From the NCBI GenBank assembly GCA_012728835.1, contig JAAYEJ010000037.1, positions 1-47,817 of the forward strand: 47,817 nucleotides of DNA. The letters are read 5' to 3'. Under the pieces are notes generated by a model. The model saw only the letters and a list, made by a program, of their open reading frames with translations. It was not told the DNA's origin and did no database searches. Below are positions 22,467 to 31,500 of this stretch, piece after piece. The DNA is from Candidatus Brocadiaceae bacterium. Lineage in GTDB: Bacteria; Planctomycetota; Brocadiia; SM23-32. The translations under genes were made by a program, and so were the position numbers. Each line of letters opens with the position of its first letter. Position 1 is the stretch's first letter.

Positions 22467-23663
22467 ATGTCGCCGCTCGTGACGAAGGTGCCGAAGAGGC
22501 TGCTGGAGAAGGTCCGTCGCATCCGCGAGGACCTGCATCGCCATCCGGAACTGTCCTTCCATGAGGAGCGCACGGCGGGCCTTGTGGCCGACCGGCTCCG
22601 GGCGTTGGGGCTGGACGAGGTGCGCACGGGCGTGGGCACGACCGGTGTGGTGGGCCTGCTGCGCGGCGTGCAGCCGGGCCCCACGGTGGCGCTTCGTGCC
22701 GACATGGACGCGCTGCCGATCCGCGAGGAGACAGGGCTGCCGTATGCGTCGGTGCACGACGGCCTCATGCACGCCTGCGGACACGACGGCCACACGGCCG
22801 TGCTGCTGGGCGCCGCGGAGCTGCTGGCCGCCGCACGCGCGGCCCTGCGCGGCAACGTGAAGTTCTTCTTCCAGCCCGCCGAGGAGGGCGGCGCGGGAGC
22901 CGCGCACATGGTCCGGGATGGCTGCATGACGAACCCCGACGTGGACGCCGTCTTCGCCCTGCACGCGCGCCCCACGATCCGGCCGGGCCAGATCCAGCTC
23001 TCGCTGACCCCCAACGCCGGCGTCTACGGATTCGCCATGGACGTGACGGGCCGCGGAGGCCATGGCGCCTATCCCCATGCCTGCGTCGATCCGATCGCCA
23101 TCGGTTCGGAGATCGTCGTGGCCGCCCAGACGATCGTGAGCCGCGAGGTGCGCCCCTCGGAACCGGCGGTCCTGAGCTTCTGCGTCTTCCAGGCCGGTAC
23201 GAAGGACAACATCATCCCCGAGACCGCCCACCTGGAGGGGACGATCCGCGGCATGGACTTGAAGACGCTCAAGGCCGTTCGACGGGCGCTCGAACGGGTG
23301 GGCGGCAACGTGGCCCGGGCCATGCGGGGGCGTGTGAGCTTCCGCGAACTGGAGGCCTACCCGCCGGTGAAGAACGACCCCCGGATGCTCGAACTGGTCA
23401 GGGGCGTCGGGAGCGAGGTCCTGGGCCGGCGGAACGTCCTGCCGCCGCCGCCCCAGCAGATGGGCGCCGAGGACTTCTCCTTCTACCTGAAAGACCAGGG
23501 CGGCGCCCCGGGCGTCATGTTCGCCCTCGGGGTCGAGACCGACGAGACCCTGCACACGCCGCGCTTCGACTTCGGCTCGGCCGCCCTCGAGCCGGGCATC
23601 CTGATGATGGCCGGCGTCGCGATCCGCGCGCTCGATGCCCTGGCGTCCGCCGGCGGTCAGTAG
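22467..23663 (+). CDS. M20-family amidohydrolase
   Basis: The 398-residue enzyme belongs to the M20D branch (hippurate hydrolase, N-acetyl-amino-acid deacetylase, IAA-amino acid hydrolase). RRIREDLHRHPELSFHE opens the protein. RADMDALP, HACGHDGHT (C104, H106), QPAEEGG (Glu pair about 139-140), H166 in ALHARP and a late His in LHTPRFDF are the metal and catalytic residues. A dimerisation domain (about 180-290, GRGGHGAYPH) splits the catalytic part. No signal peptide, so cytoplasmic. GGGAG precedes the ATG. Its end overlaps the convergent dehydrogenase by 7 nt. The exact acyl substrate is not decided. Confidence 0.92.
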   Translation: MSPLVTKVPKRLLEKVRRIREDLHRHPELSFHEERTAGLVADRLRALGLDEVRTGVGTTGVVGLLRGVQPGPTVALRADMDALPIREETGLPYASVHDGLMHACGHDGHTAVLLGAAELLAAARAALRGNVKFFFQPAEEGGAGAAHMVRDGCMTNPDVDAVFALHARPTIRPGQIQLSLTPNAGVYGFAMDVTGRGGHGAYPHACVDPIAIGSEIVVAAQTIVSREVRPSEPAVLSFCVFQAGTKDNIIPETAHLEGTIRGMDLKTLKAVRRALERVGGNVARAMRGRVSFRELEAYPPVKNDPRMLELVRGVGSEVLGRRNVLPPPPQQMGAEDFSFYLKDQGGAPGVMFALGVETDETLHTPRFDFGSAALEPGILMMAGVAIRALDALASAGGQ

Positions 23664-24619
23664 CCCGCACGCTTGTCGACAACGTTCAGCAGCGGTTCGC
23701 CGGCGGCGAAACGGCGCACGTTCTCCCGCAGCAGGGCGAACTGACGCCGGAGCGTCTGCGGCGAGAAGCCGGACACGTGCGGGGTGACCACCACGTTCTC
23801 CATGGTCCAGAGCGGGCTCTCGACGGGCAGCGGCTCCCGGGCGGTAACGTCCAGGCCCGCACCGCCCAGGTGGCCGCGCTGCAGGGCGTCGATCAGCGCG
23901 GATTCGTCCACCACGGCGCCGCGCGCCACGTTGACGAAGACCGAACCGGGCTTCATCAGGGCCAGCTCGCGCCGGCCGATCAGGCCCCGGGTCTCGTCGG
24001 TCAGGGCGCAGCTCAGGACCAGGTAGTCGGACTGCCGGAGCAGATCGTCCAGGCGGTCGGGGCCCCAGACCTCATCGGCGAACTCGTCCGCCTGCGGCCG
24101 CCGGCGCAGGGCGAGCACGCGCATGCCGAACCCCTTCGCCCGCCGCGCCACCTCCCGGCCGATGCCTCCGTAACCGACGACGCCGAGCGTGGCGCCGTTG
24201 AGTTCCCGCACCTGCCCGGTGATGCGCGTGCGGGCGCCCGGGGCATGCCAGAGCTGCTCCGGTGGGCGCCGGGCGCAGGTCAGCAGGGCGCGGGAGACCG
24301 CCAGCATCATGCCGATCGCGTGGTCTGCCATGGGCACGGCGAAGACGCCCGCCGCGTTCGTGACCAGCACGTCGCTCTCGGCCAGCGCGGGGAACATCTG
24401 CGACTCGATGCCGGCCCAGTCGAAGTGGACCCAGCGCAGGCGTCGGGCCGCCGCGAAGATGTCCTCGTTCCACGGGCCCGGCACGTAGGCCTCGGCATCG
24501 GGGATGTCTCGTATCGCCTCGTCGCGCGTATTCGTCACCACCACGTTCTCATCCGGAACGGCTGCGGCCAGTCCCGCGCGATCTTCGTCCGACATCCGTA
24601 TCGCCACTACGATCTTCAC
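23657..24619 (-). CDS. D-2-hydroxyacid dehydrogenase
   Basis: The 320-residue NAD-dependent enzyme starts at GTG 24619, with AAGGAG 7 nt upstream. VVGYGGIGREVARRAKGFG is the Rossmann loop. NVARGAVVDESAL carries the substrate Arg, AREPLP the Glu and VVTPHVSG the catalytic His. It belongs to the GHRB/phosphoglycerate-dehydrogenase-like group without an ACT domain, so serine biosynthesis is less likely than glyoxylate or another 2-oxoacid. Its 3' end overlaps the convergent M20 gene by 7 nt, so antisense effects between the two transcripts are possible. Confidence 0.92.
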   Translation of the reverse strand: MKIVVAIRMSDEDRAGLAAAVPDENVVVTNTRDEAIRDIPDAEAYVPGPWNEDIFAAARRLRWVHFDWAGIESQMFPALAESDVLVTNAAGVFAVPMADHAIGMMLAVSRALLTCARRPPEQLWHAPGARTRITGQVRELNGATLGVVGYGGIGREVARRAKGFGMRVLALRRRPQADEFADEVWGPDRLDDLLRQSDYLVLSCALTDETRGLIGRRELALMKPGSVFVNVARGAVVDESALIDALQRGHLGGAGLDVTAREPLPVESPLWTMENVVVTPHVSGFSPQTLRRQFALLRENVRRFAAGEPLLNVVDKRAGY

Positions 24620-24710
24620 GGCCGTCTCCTTCCCTGTCCGGCGGTCCTGCGTCCGCGCCCCGGCCGTCCTGAGCCCGGTACCCGGGGGCCGCCGGTGCCG
24701 GCTGCGCCAA

Positions 24711-24739
24711 ACCATAGCGCCTCGGCGCCGGCCGCGCAA
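24711..24739 (-). promoter_or_regulatory. Promoter of the hydroxyacid dehydrogenase gene
   Basis: Minus-strand TTGCGC (24739-24734), 17 nt, TATGGT (24716-24711). Confidence 0.45.
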
Positions 24740-24783
24740 CAGGAACGCCGACCCGCTGTGGGCCGGCGGCCGCCCGTGCGAGG

Positions 24784-24838
24784 GGCACGCGCCGTCGTGC
24801 CGCTCCGTGCTCGTCCGTGGTGGTCCGCGTGTCCGTGC
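24784..24838 (+). repeat. Degenerate hairpin plus GTCCGTG repeat
   Basis: GGCACG and CGTGCC (24784-24789, 24796-24801) form a hairpin followed by four decayed GTCCGTG units. It repeats the hairpin-plus-array layout seen at other places in the window and lies just before the dinB promoter. Confidence 0.6.
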
Positions 24839-24845
24839 ATGGGGC

Positions 24846-24874
24846 TTGACGCACCGAGAGAGAAGCCGTAAACT
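24846..24874 (+). promoter_or_regulatory. Promoter of dinB
   Basis: TTGACG (24846-24851), 17 nt, TAAACT (24869-24874), 31 nt before the ATG. No LexA box of a known type is evident. Confidence 0.6.
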
Positions 24875-24905
24875 ATACAGGCGTATCCTCCATGAGGTGG
24901 GGCGC

Positions 24906-26222
24906 ATGCATACGCCGTGCATCATCCACGTGGACGCCGATGCGTTCTTCGCGTCCGTCGAGCAGGCGCTGGACCCGTCGCTGCGGGGCCGGCCGGTGGT
25001 TGTCGGGGGCGGGGTGGGCGGGCGCGGGGTGGTCGCGGCCGCGTCGTACGAGGCGCGGCGGCTGGGGCTGAGCGCGGGCATGCCCATCGCCCGGGCCCGG
25101 GAGCGCTGTCCGGACGCCGTCTGCGTGCCGCCCCGGTTCGAGGAATACAACCGCTTCGCCGCGCGCATGTTCGACGTGTTCTCGGGCGTCACGCCGTTGG
25201 TCGAGCAGCCCTCCCCGGACGAATGCTACCTGGACCTTCGGGGATGCGAACGCCTGTATGGTGCATGGACGCCGGCGCCCTTTGCGCGGATCGCGCCGGG
25301 CGTCTACCGGCGTCGCGAAGGCGACCGCCTGCCCGCCGCACGGTGGACGTCCGTGCCCGCGTCCTGCTCCTGGCCGGCCGCCGTGGCGCTGCGGATTCGG
25401 CGGGCAGTGCGCGGGCAACTCGGGCTGAACGTGTCGGCGGGCATCGGCTCGAACAAGCTCATCGCCAAGCTGGCCTCGAAGCTGGCCAAGCCGGACGGCG
25501 CCGCGCTGGTGGCGCCGGGGTACGAGGCCGATTTTCTGGCGACGATCGACCTGAAGGACGTGCCGGGCATCGGCCCGGTCACCCGGGAGCGCCTGCATCG
25601 CTGGAACGTGCGGAGCGTCGAGCAGGCGCGGCGCCTGCCGCCGGAGGTCTGGGAGGACGCGTTCGGTCCGGAGCGCGGGGCGGCGCTCTACGGCCTGGTG
25701 CGCGGCGATCTGCCGTGCGAGGCGGCCGGGCTGCGCGCGGACGGGCCGCCGCGCTCGATCAGCCGCGAGACGACGTTCTGGAGCGCATCCGGCGACTACG
25801 CATTCGTCGAGTCGATGCTGTTCTACCTGACCGAACGGCTGGGGCGCGCGCTGCGGAGGGAGCGCGTGCACGGACGCACCGTGCAGGTCAAACTGCGCTA
25901 CCAGGATGCCGCGGCCGTGCAGTGCGCGCGGACGCTGCGGGCGCCGACGGACGGCGACGCCCCCATCTTCGCGGCCGCGCGGAGTCTTCTGCGGGCGCGG
26001 TGGACGCGCACCCGCCGGCTGCGGCTGGTCGGTGTGGGGCTGGCCGACCTTCGCCCGGTGCTGGCGCGGCAGGACAGCCTGTTCGACGGCGACGCCGAGC
26101 ACGCCCGCCGCATCGACCGCTGCCTGGACGGCTTGCGGGACCGGTTCGGCTTCGACGTGATCCGGCGCGGCCTGTCGATCAACCTGGATCGGGCGGACCG
26201 GCCGGAGCCGGCGCGGCCGTGA
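24906..26222 (+). CDS. dinB: DNA polymerase IV (Y family) with insertion in the palm
   Basis: This 438-residue translesion polymerase has the metal-binding HVDADAFFASVE (Asp8 region of E. coli) and SPDECYLDL (D105, E106). It also has NVSAGIGSNKLIAKLASKLAKP, the thumb HhH motif VPGIGPVTRERL and a little-finger domain from about 300. The C-terminus is long and Arg-rich, with QDSLF (about 392), which could be a beta-clamp-binding motif of the QxxLF type. About 35-40 extra residues (about 119-157, Pro/Arg/Ala-rich) lie between the catalytic DE and the next helix; no frame break is seen. Expected to copy past damaged bases. Confidence 0.93.
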   Translation: MHTPCIIHVDADAFFASVEQALDPSLRGRPVVVGGGVGGRGVVAAASYEARRLGLSAGMPIARARERCPDAVCVPPRFEEYNRFAARMFDVFSGVTPLVEQPSPDECYLDLRGCERLYGAWTPAPFARIAPGVYRRREGDRLPAARWTSVPASCSWPAAVALRIRRAVRGQLGLNVSAGIGSNKLIAKLASKLAKPDGAALVAPGYEADFLATIDLKDVPGIGPVTRERLHRWNVRSVEQARRLPPEVWEDAFGPERGAALYGLVRGDLPCEAAGLRADGPPRSISRETTFWSASGDYAFVESMLFYLTERLGRALRRERVHGRTVQVKLRYQDAAAVQCARTLRAPTDGDAPIFAAARSLLRARWTRTRRLRLVGVGLADLRPVLARQDSLFDGDAEHARRIDRCLDGLRDRFGFDVIRRGLSINLDRADRPEPARP

Positions 26223-26256
26223 CCTCGCCCGCCGCCCGGGGAATCCGATATGATGA

Positions 26257-26297
26257 GGCCTCCGCAGAGTGCGGAGGCCTCCGCAGAGTGCGGAGGC
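26257..26297 (+). repeat. Tandem pair of 19-bp hairpins
   Basis: CCTCCGCAGAGTGCGGAGG occurs twice in a row, each copy an 8-bp stem with a GAG loop; GGCC ends extend the first. It follows dinB by 34 nt and the -10-like TATGAT (26249-26254) by 2 nt. It may be a terminator for dinB or a leader structure for the chaperone gene. A similar hairpin is at 37982-38000. Confidence 0.75.
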
Positions 26298-26379
26298 TCC
26301 CCCGCCGGCTGTTCGCCCGAACGGGGAACCGGCGCGTTCCGACCACCTTCCGGCGGGCCATGACATGGACAATGACCGC

Positions 26380-27447
26380 ATGAGACGCGCGACGAACCGG
26401 GCGTGCGGGGGCGCCGTGACCCTGCTCCTGCTCGCAGCGTCTGCGGCGCTGGCAGCGTCTGCGGCGCTCGCAGCGTCTGCGGCGCTGGCAGCGGCCGTCC
26501 CGCAGGACGAGGGGGCGCCGCTGGTGTCGGTGAACGGCCACCTGATCATGACGCGCCACCTGGAGGCCCATCTGCGCACGCTGCAGCCGCTGTCCGCAGC
26601 CGCGTTCGACTCGGCGACGTCGACGGCCATCGAGCTGGAGTACGTGGACGCGCAGCGGCGCCGGGAGGCGCTGGAGACGCTGATCGAGCGGCGCCTGCTC
26701 TACCAGCAGGCGCAGGAGGAGTACCTGGGCACCGAGCAGGCGCGCACGATCGTGGACGCGGCGGTCGAGGACGAGGTGCGCAGGTTCGAGGAACGCGTCG
26801 GCTCCCTGCTGACCGCACGCCGCGTGCTGGCCCAGGTGGGGATGACGCTGGAGGAGTACAGGGAGCTGCTGAGGCAGAGCCTGCTGACAAACAAGCTGCT
26901 CTCGGACAAGGTGGTCGCGCGCGTGCTGGTGGCGCCGGCGGAGTCGCGGCAGTACTACGCCGGCCACCCGGAGGAGTTCGCGCAGCCGCGGGCCATCCTC
27001 TTCCGGCAGATGCTGTTCGTGGTGCTCGGCGAGGACGACGAGGACGAGCAGCGCGCGCGGGCGGAGGCCGCCCTGGAGCGGCTGCAGGAGGGCGAGGCGT
27101 TCGAGGTGGTGGCCCGGGACACGGCGGCCGAGGCCGAGGGCGAGCCGGGAGCCGTCCGGCGTGTGGAGGTGCCGGACGACTTGCCCGAGTGGCTGCCGCC
27201 GGCCGTCGAGGGGCTGGCTGCCGGCGAGACCTCGGAGGTGCGGCGGCTGGCCGCCGGCTACTCCGTGGCCCGCCTGGAGGAGGTGCGCCCGCCGGGCCTG
27301 AGGCCGTTCGAAGAGGTGCAGCCGGCGATCAAGGAGGCGCTGCTCCGGTACAAGCGCGCCGTCGCGCAGGCGAGCTACGTGGAGGAGCTGCGCAGGACCG
27401 CGCGCATCGAGTACCTGCCCGCCGGGCGCGATCTGATGCCGCAGTGA
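26380..27447 (+). CDS. SurA-like periplasmic chaperone / parvulin-type PPIase
   Basis: The 355-residue protein has a long Ala-rich signal peptide (start MRRATNRACGG; the h-region includes three copies of an AASAAL unit). A SurA N-like helical domain follows (about 70-200: LIERRLLYQQAQEEYLG, MTLEEYRELLRQSLLTNKLL). A parvulin-like domain spans about 200-310 (FRQMLFVV, GEAFEVVARDTAAEAEG, GLAAGETSEVRR, YSVARLEEVRPPG). Conserved PPIase histidines are not obvious, so it may be a chaperone without isomerase activity. An in-frame ATG at 26365 is the other possible start; neither has a good ribosome site. Likely role: handling exported proteins. Confidence 0.8.
   Translation: MRRATNRACGGAVTLLLLAASAALAASAALAASAALAAAVPQDEGAPLVSVNGHLIMTRHLEAHLRTLQPLSAAAFDSATSTAIELEYVDAQRRREALETLIERRLLYQQAQEEYLGTEQARTIVDAAVEDEVRRFEERVGSLLTARRVLAQVGMTLEEYRELLRQSLLTNKLLSDKVVARVLVAPAESRQYYAGHPEEFAQPRAILFRQMLFVVLGEDDEDEQRARAEAALERLQEGEAFEVVARDTAAEAEGEPGAVRRVEVPDDLPEWLPPAVEGLAAGETSEVRRLAAGYSVARLEEVRPPGLRPFEEVQPAIKEALLRYKRAVAQASYVEELRRTARIEYLPAGRDLMPQ
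26434..26487 (+). repeat. 18-bp tandem repeat inside the signal-peptide coding part
   Basis: GCAGCGTCTGCGGCGCTG is repeated three times with a single base change, coding AASAAL units in the signal peptide of the SurA-like protein. In-frame unit gain or loss would change the length of the hydrophobic core. Confidence 0.9.
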
Positions 27448-27518
27448 CCGGACCGGGGCATCCGGGCATTGCGCCGTCATCGGCGTGCCCGCTGCCCGGC
27501 CGGCGGAGGGGGGGGCAC

Positions 27519-27546
27519 TTGAAGGGCCGCCGATGGGGGCTATGAT
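27519..27546 (+). promoter_or_regulatory. Promoter of the AEC permease gene
   Basis: TTGAAG (27519-27524), 16 nt, TATGAT (27541-27546), 35 nt before the GTG start. Confidence 0.55.
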
Positions 27547-27581
27547 GGTGGCTTTCGACCCCTGTGAGGCGGGAGGCCGGT

Positions 27582-28511
27582 GTGGACGATTTCCTGCGCG
27601 TGGCAGTGCCCGTCGCCCGTGTGCTGATCCCCATCGGGTTGGGGGTGCTGCTGCGGTGGATGCGCGTGTTCAACGACGACGACGGGGCGGTTCTGCGGCG
27701 GTTCGTCGTGCGGTTCACGGTGCCGCTGTTCGTCTTCTTCTCGATCTACGAGTCGTCGCCGGACAGCTTTCGGGCGATCGGCCCCATGGCGGCGGCCCTG
27801 CCGGTCTACACGGCGGTGCTGTTCGGGATCGGGTGGGTCGTGGCGCGTCGGTTCGGCGACGGGCGGCGCCGCGCGGCCGTGCACAACTGCATCACGTTCT
27901 GCAACTACGGCTGGCTCGGCTACGGCGTGGCCTACGCGTTGCAGGGCCAGGAGGGGCTGCAGCGGGTCATCTACTTCCTGCTGCTCTGGTGGCCGGTCTT
28001 CTATGCCTTCGGGCTGCTGATCGGCTACGTCCACCTGGGCGGGCAGAAGGGGTGCATCCCGCTGCGGCGCACGCTGGCGCTGGCGCTGCCGCCGGTCGGG
28101 GCCATGGTGTTGGGCCTGGGGGCGAACCTGGGCGGGCTGGTGCTGCCGGCCATCGCCGTCGAATCGCTCAAGCCGCTCGGGGAGATGACGGTGCCGATCA
28201 TCCTGCTGAGCGTGGGCATGATGCTGGACTTCAGCCGGCTGCATCATGAGGTCCGGCCGGCGCTGCTGATCTCCGCCGTCAGCCTGGCCGTCGGCCCCCT
28301 GGTCGCCTGGGCGGTGGCGGCGCTGCTGACGAGGGACGCCGTCAGCCACGCCGCGCTCGTCCTGGAAGGCGCCATGCCGGTCGCCACGGTCATCCCGCTG
28401 CTGGAGGAGAACTACGAAATGGACGCCGACCTGGTCAGCACCTCGATCGTGCTCAGCACCGTTCTGTCGCTGGTCTCCATCCCGATCGTGGCCCTCTTCG
28501 TCCTCGGTTGA
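27582..28511 (+). CDS. AEC-family (auxin efflux carrier-like) permease
   Basis: The 309-residue integral membrane protein has about ten hydrophobic helices in two inverted halves, with a hydrophilic loop near the middle (GYVHLGGQKGCIPLRR). Family marks are RFTVPLFVFFS near the front, HNCITFCNYGWLGYG in the fourth helix region and ILLSVGMMLDF and EGAMPVATVIPLL in the second half. AEC members export or exchange organic acids such as malate or amino acid derivatives; the solute here is unknown. GTG 27582 is preceded by GGGAGG at 5 nt. The gene is convergent with the giant envelope gene, with only 18 nt between stops. Confidence 0.85.
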   Translation: MDDFLRVAVPVARVLIPIGLGVLLRWMRVFNDDDGAVLRRFVVRFTVPLFVFFSIYESSPDSFRAIGPMAAALPVYTAVLFGIGWVVARRFGDGRRRAAVHNCITFCNYGWLGYGVAYALQGQEGLQRVIYFLLLWWPVFYAFGLLIGYVHLGGQKGCIPLRRTLALALPPVGAMVLGLGANLGGLVLPAIAVESLKPLGEMTVPIILLSVGMMLDFSRLHHEVRPALLISAVSLAVGPLVAWAVAALLTRDAVSHAALVLEGAMPVATVIPLLEENYEMDADLVSTSIVLSTVLSLVSIPIVALFVLG

Positions 28512-28529
28512 GCGGGCAGGCCGCGCCGC

Positions 28530-31500
28530 TCAGACCTCGTCGTTGTACCCCGCCGGCTCGTCCTGCGCCTCGTGCATGCGGCGTCGGTTCCGCGCAACGG
28601 CGATGCTGCGGACGAGGGTCAGGATGCCGAACAGCCCCACGGCCACCGCGATCGTGCCCTGAACGGTCAGCAACAGCAGTCGGTGGTCGCCTTCGGCGAT
28701 CTCGCGGATGCCGGCAGTCACGAGCACGGCCGCGGCCAGCACGGCCAGGGCCACGACGGGCCGGCGGCGGCTCCAGAGCCAGAGCAGGGCGCAGAGCGCG
28801 AACACCACCAGCACGACCACCGCCAGGAGAGGCAGCAGGGCCGAGGAGGCCACGCACAGCATGCGGACCTCCGCCGGCACGTGCGGGTTCAGGATGAGGC
28901 CCTGGAAGTGGAAGCGTTCCGGCAGTTGCGGCTTGGCGCCCGCGATGACGGACGCGGATGCGGGCGCCGCCTTGGCGCCCGCTCGACCGGAGACGACCAT
29001 TTCGTTGCTGACCCATTGGACGTTGGAGTAGGAGGCGGCTTCGCCGGCCGATTGTGCGATGCCGGCCGGGGTGCTGGACGGGCGCAGTCCCCGCAGCATC
29101 GGCTCCATGAGGGCCTCCGAAGTGAGGCGTTCGAGCGAGCCGGACGAGCTGACCACGCGGTAGCCGCGCGGCAGTTGGAGCTGCCAGCCCAGGCGCAGGA
29201 TGCGCACGCCTCGCAGGCCGGGGGCCAACAGATGGACGGATTCGACGCGGGACAGCTCGTCGCCGCCGAGTTCCTCCCACCAGAGTTCCACCTGCACGGG
29301 GCCGCTGACGCCCTGGAGCTGCGCGATGGGGATCTTGGTCACCTCGCCGGTCGCCGTGGCCTCAGTCAGAGGGCGAACGGACCGGCCGTTGACCGTGGCC
29401 TGCCAGAGCCGGGCGCCCTCGGGCAATTCCACCTCCAGGAACGGCTGGTAGCGGCTGCGCACGGTCGCGACCATGCTGGTGATGCGGTTGCCCTCGCGCG
29501 TCAGCGTCGTGTCCAGGTTGCAGGCTTCCACGACGGCCGTGACCACGTCGGCCTCGGCATGCCGCACCGAGTCGAGCGCCAGCGTGTAGGGGTGGGCCAG
29601 GTAGCGGAACGCGAACAGGATCGGCACCGTCTCCCGGCCGATCTGCGCTGCGACCGACGGCGGCAGCTCGCGGAACCGCAGGGGGATCTCCTCCTCGTCC
29701 ACCGGGGTCAGGTTCTCCATCCGGTCGGGCACGGGGGTCAGTTCCAGCGACGGGTCGCCCGTGACGGCCAGGTAGCCGATCTCGCGTTCGACGCTGTCCA
29801 TCTCGATGCGGGGCCCGGCAAAGGCGCGCTCCCGCGCCCTGGGGTCCAGGTCCATCGTGTACTCGAAGATGAGCGTATAGGAGTCCTTCGCCTCGCTCTG
29901 GAGTTCGACGCGCCACAGCTCGCCCGGCTTCTCCTCCTCCTCGGCGACCCGTTCCTGGATCTTGGTGTTCCCGCCGCGGATGTTGGGCTCCTTGACCCCC
30001 TCCGGCAGGCGGACGCGGAATTCGTTGACGCCGGCCTGCTGGATGGAGAACTCGATGGTGCTGGCGCCCATCAGGTAGTCCTCGCCGAAGCGCACGTAGT
30101 TGAACGTCTGCGCGGTGATCTTGGGCGAGATGCTGGTGAGGTCGAGCTGCAGGTCCCATGGCGATTCGATGACGCGGAAGGCCAGCCGGGCGTTCCGTGC
30201 GCGCTGGAGCAGGGACGGGGCGATCTCCTGCACGTCCACATCGTGCAGTCCGTCGCCCTCGCCGCTGCGCTTCAGGCGGATGCTCTCGTCCGTGCCGATG
30301 GCGATGAAGCCGCGCTCCTGCTCGCAGCCGAGGGTGTAGATGGCGGGGATCGCAAACGTACCGGTCTCGCCGGGCTTCGGCAGCTCCCGGCCGAGCAGCG
30401 CCTCGGTTTCGACCTCGACGCGCACCTCGTCCGTCGTCTTCTCCGTGAGCTGGATGGTCAGCGTGCGCGAGGCCTCGTCGTAGGTGTGGTCCTCGACGCG
30501 GGGCCCCCGGACGACCAGGTTCCCGCGCAGCTCCGGCGGCACGTGCAGACGGAGCTGGAAGACGCCGGCCTTCTTGATCCGGTAGTCGAACACGGACTGG
30601 TAGCGCAGGCTCTTGCGCGTGATCTGCACCATGTGCAGCGGTTCGCACCGCAGCTCCGGCTCGACGTGGCTCACCTTCAGGGCCAGCGTGTACGGGAAGG
30701 TCAGGTAGCGGAACGCCAGCACCGGCTGGGCCGCGCTCTGGTCCGAGACGATCTTCTGCACGGCGGCCATGCCGCGCGTCTCGGGCACGTCGATCTGCGT
30801 GATGCCCGCCATGCGCACCGTCTCGACGGCGATGCCGGAGTCGGCCGCCAGGGCCACCGTGCCCCACTGGCGCTCGGCTCCGATCAGGTTCACGGCCGGC
30901 ACGACCGCCGAGGCCGCGTCGGCAACGTCGCTCTGGGTCTGCAGACCCAGGCGGTAGGCACCCTCGGCCTTCGAGCGCAGGTCGACCGTCAGCACGTTCG
31001 TGGCCGGGTCGAGGCTCTGGTTGTTGATGTTCTGGCCTTCCAGGCTGATGAGCTTCACGCCGGGCGCCAGGCCGATCTGGAGCTGGAACACGCCGGCGTT
31101 GCGGATCTCATACTGCACGTCCCAGTACTGGCGGAAACGCTCCAGCGAGGCGACGGCCAGGCAGGAGACCTCCCCGTAGACCCGCGGCTCGATCGTGGAG
31201 ACGCGCAGGCGCACGGCGAACGGACGGGCCAGGTACCGCAGCCCCAGGCTGAACTGCTCGGGGCCCGCGCGCAACTCGTCCGGCATCTCGGTCAGGTTCA
31301 CCTGGCCGATGTTCTCGCGCTGGACGATCTCGGCCTGGAGGCCCTTCTCGACGGCGACGGCCAGCACGCCCTTCTCGCGGGTGACGCCCCGGGCGACGAT
31401 CTGCGGCGCCTCGACGTCCACCGGCACCGGGTCCAGCGTGCGTTCGAGCACCAGCGTCAGGGCGAAGCGCGCCGTCGCCGGCTCCAGCAGGCTGACGGCC

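Noticed and set aside
22284-23555. Extension of the UroD-like frame upstream through the M20 gene antisense
   Set aside because: The ribosome site and conserved start at 22283 fix the N-terminus; the rest is antisense to a clear enzyme gene.
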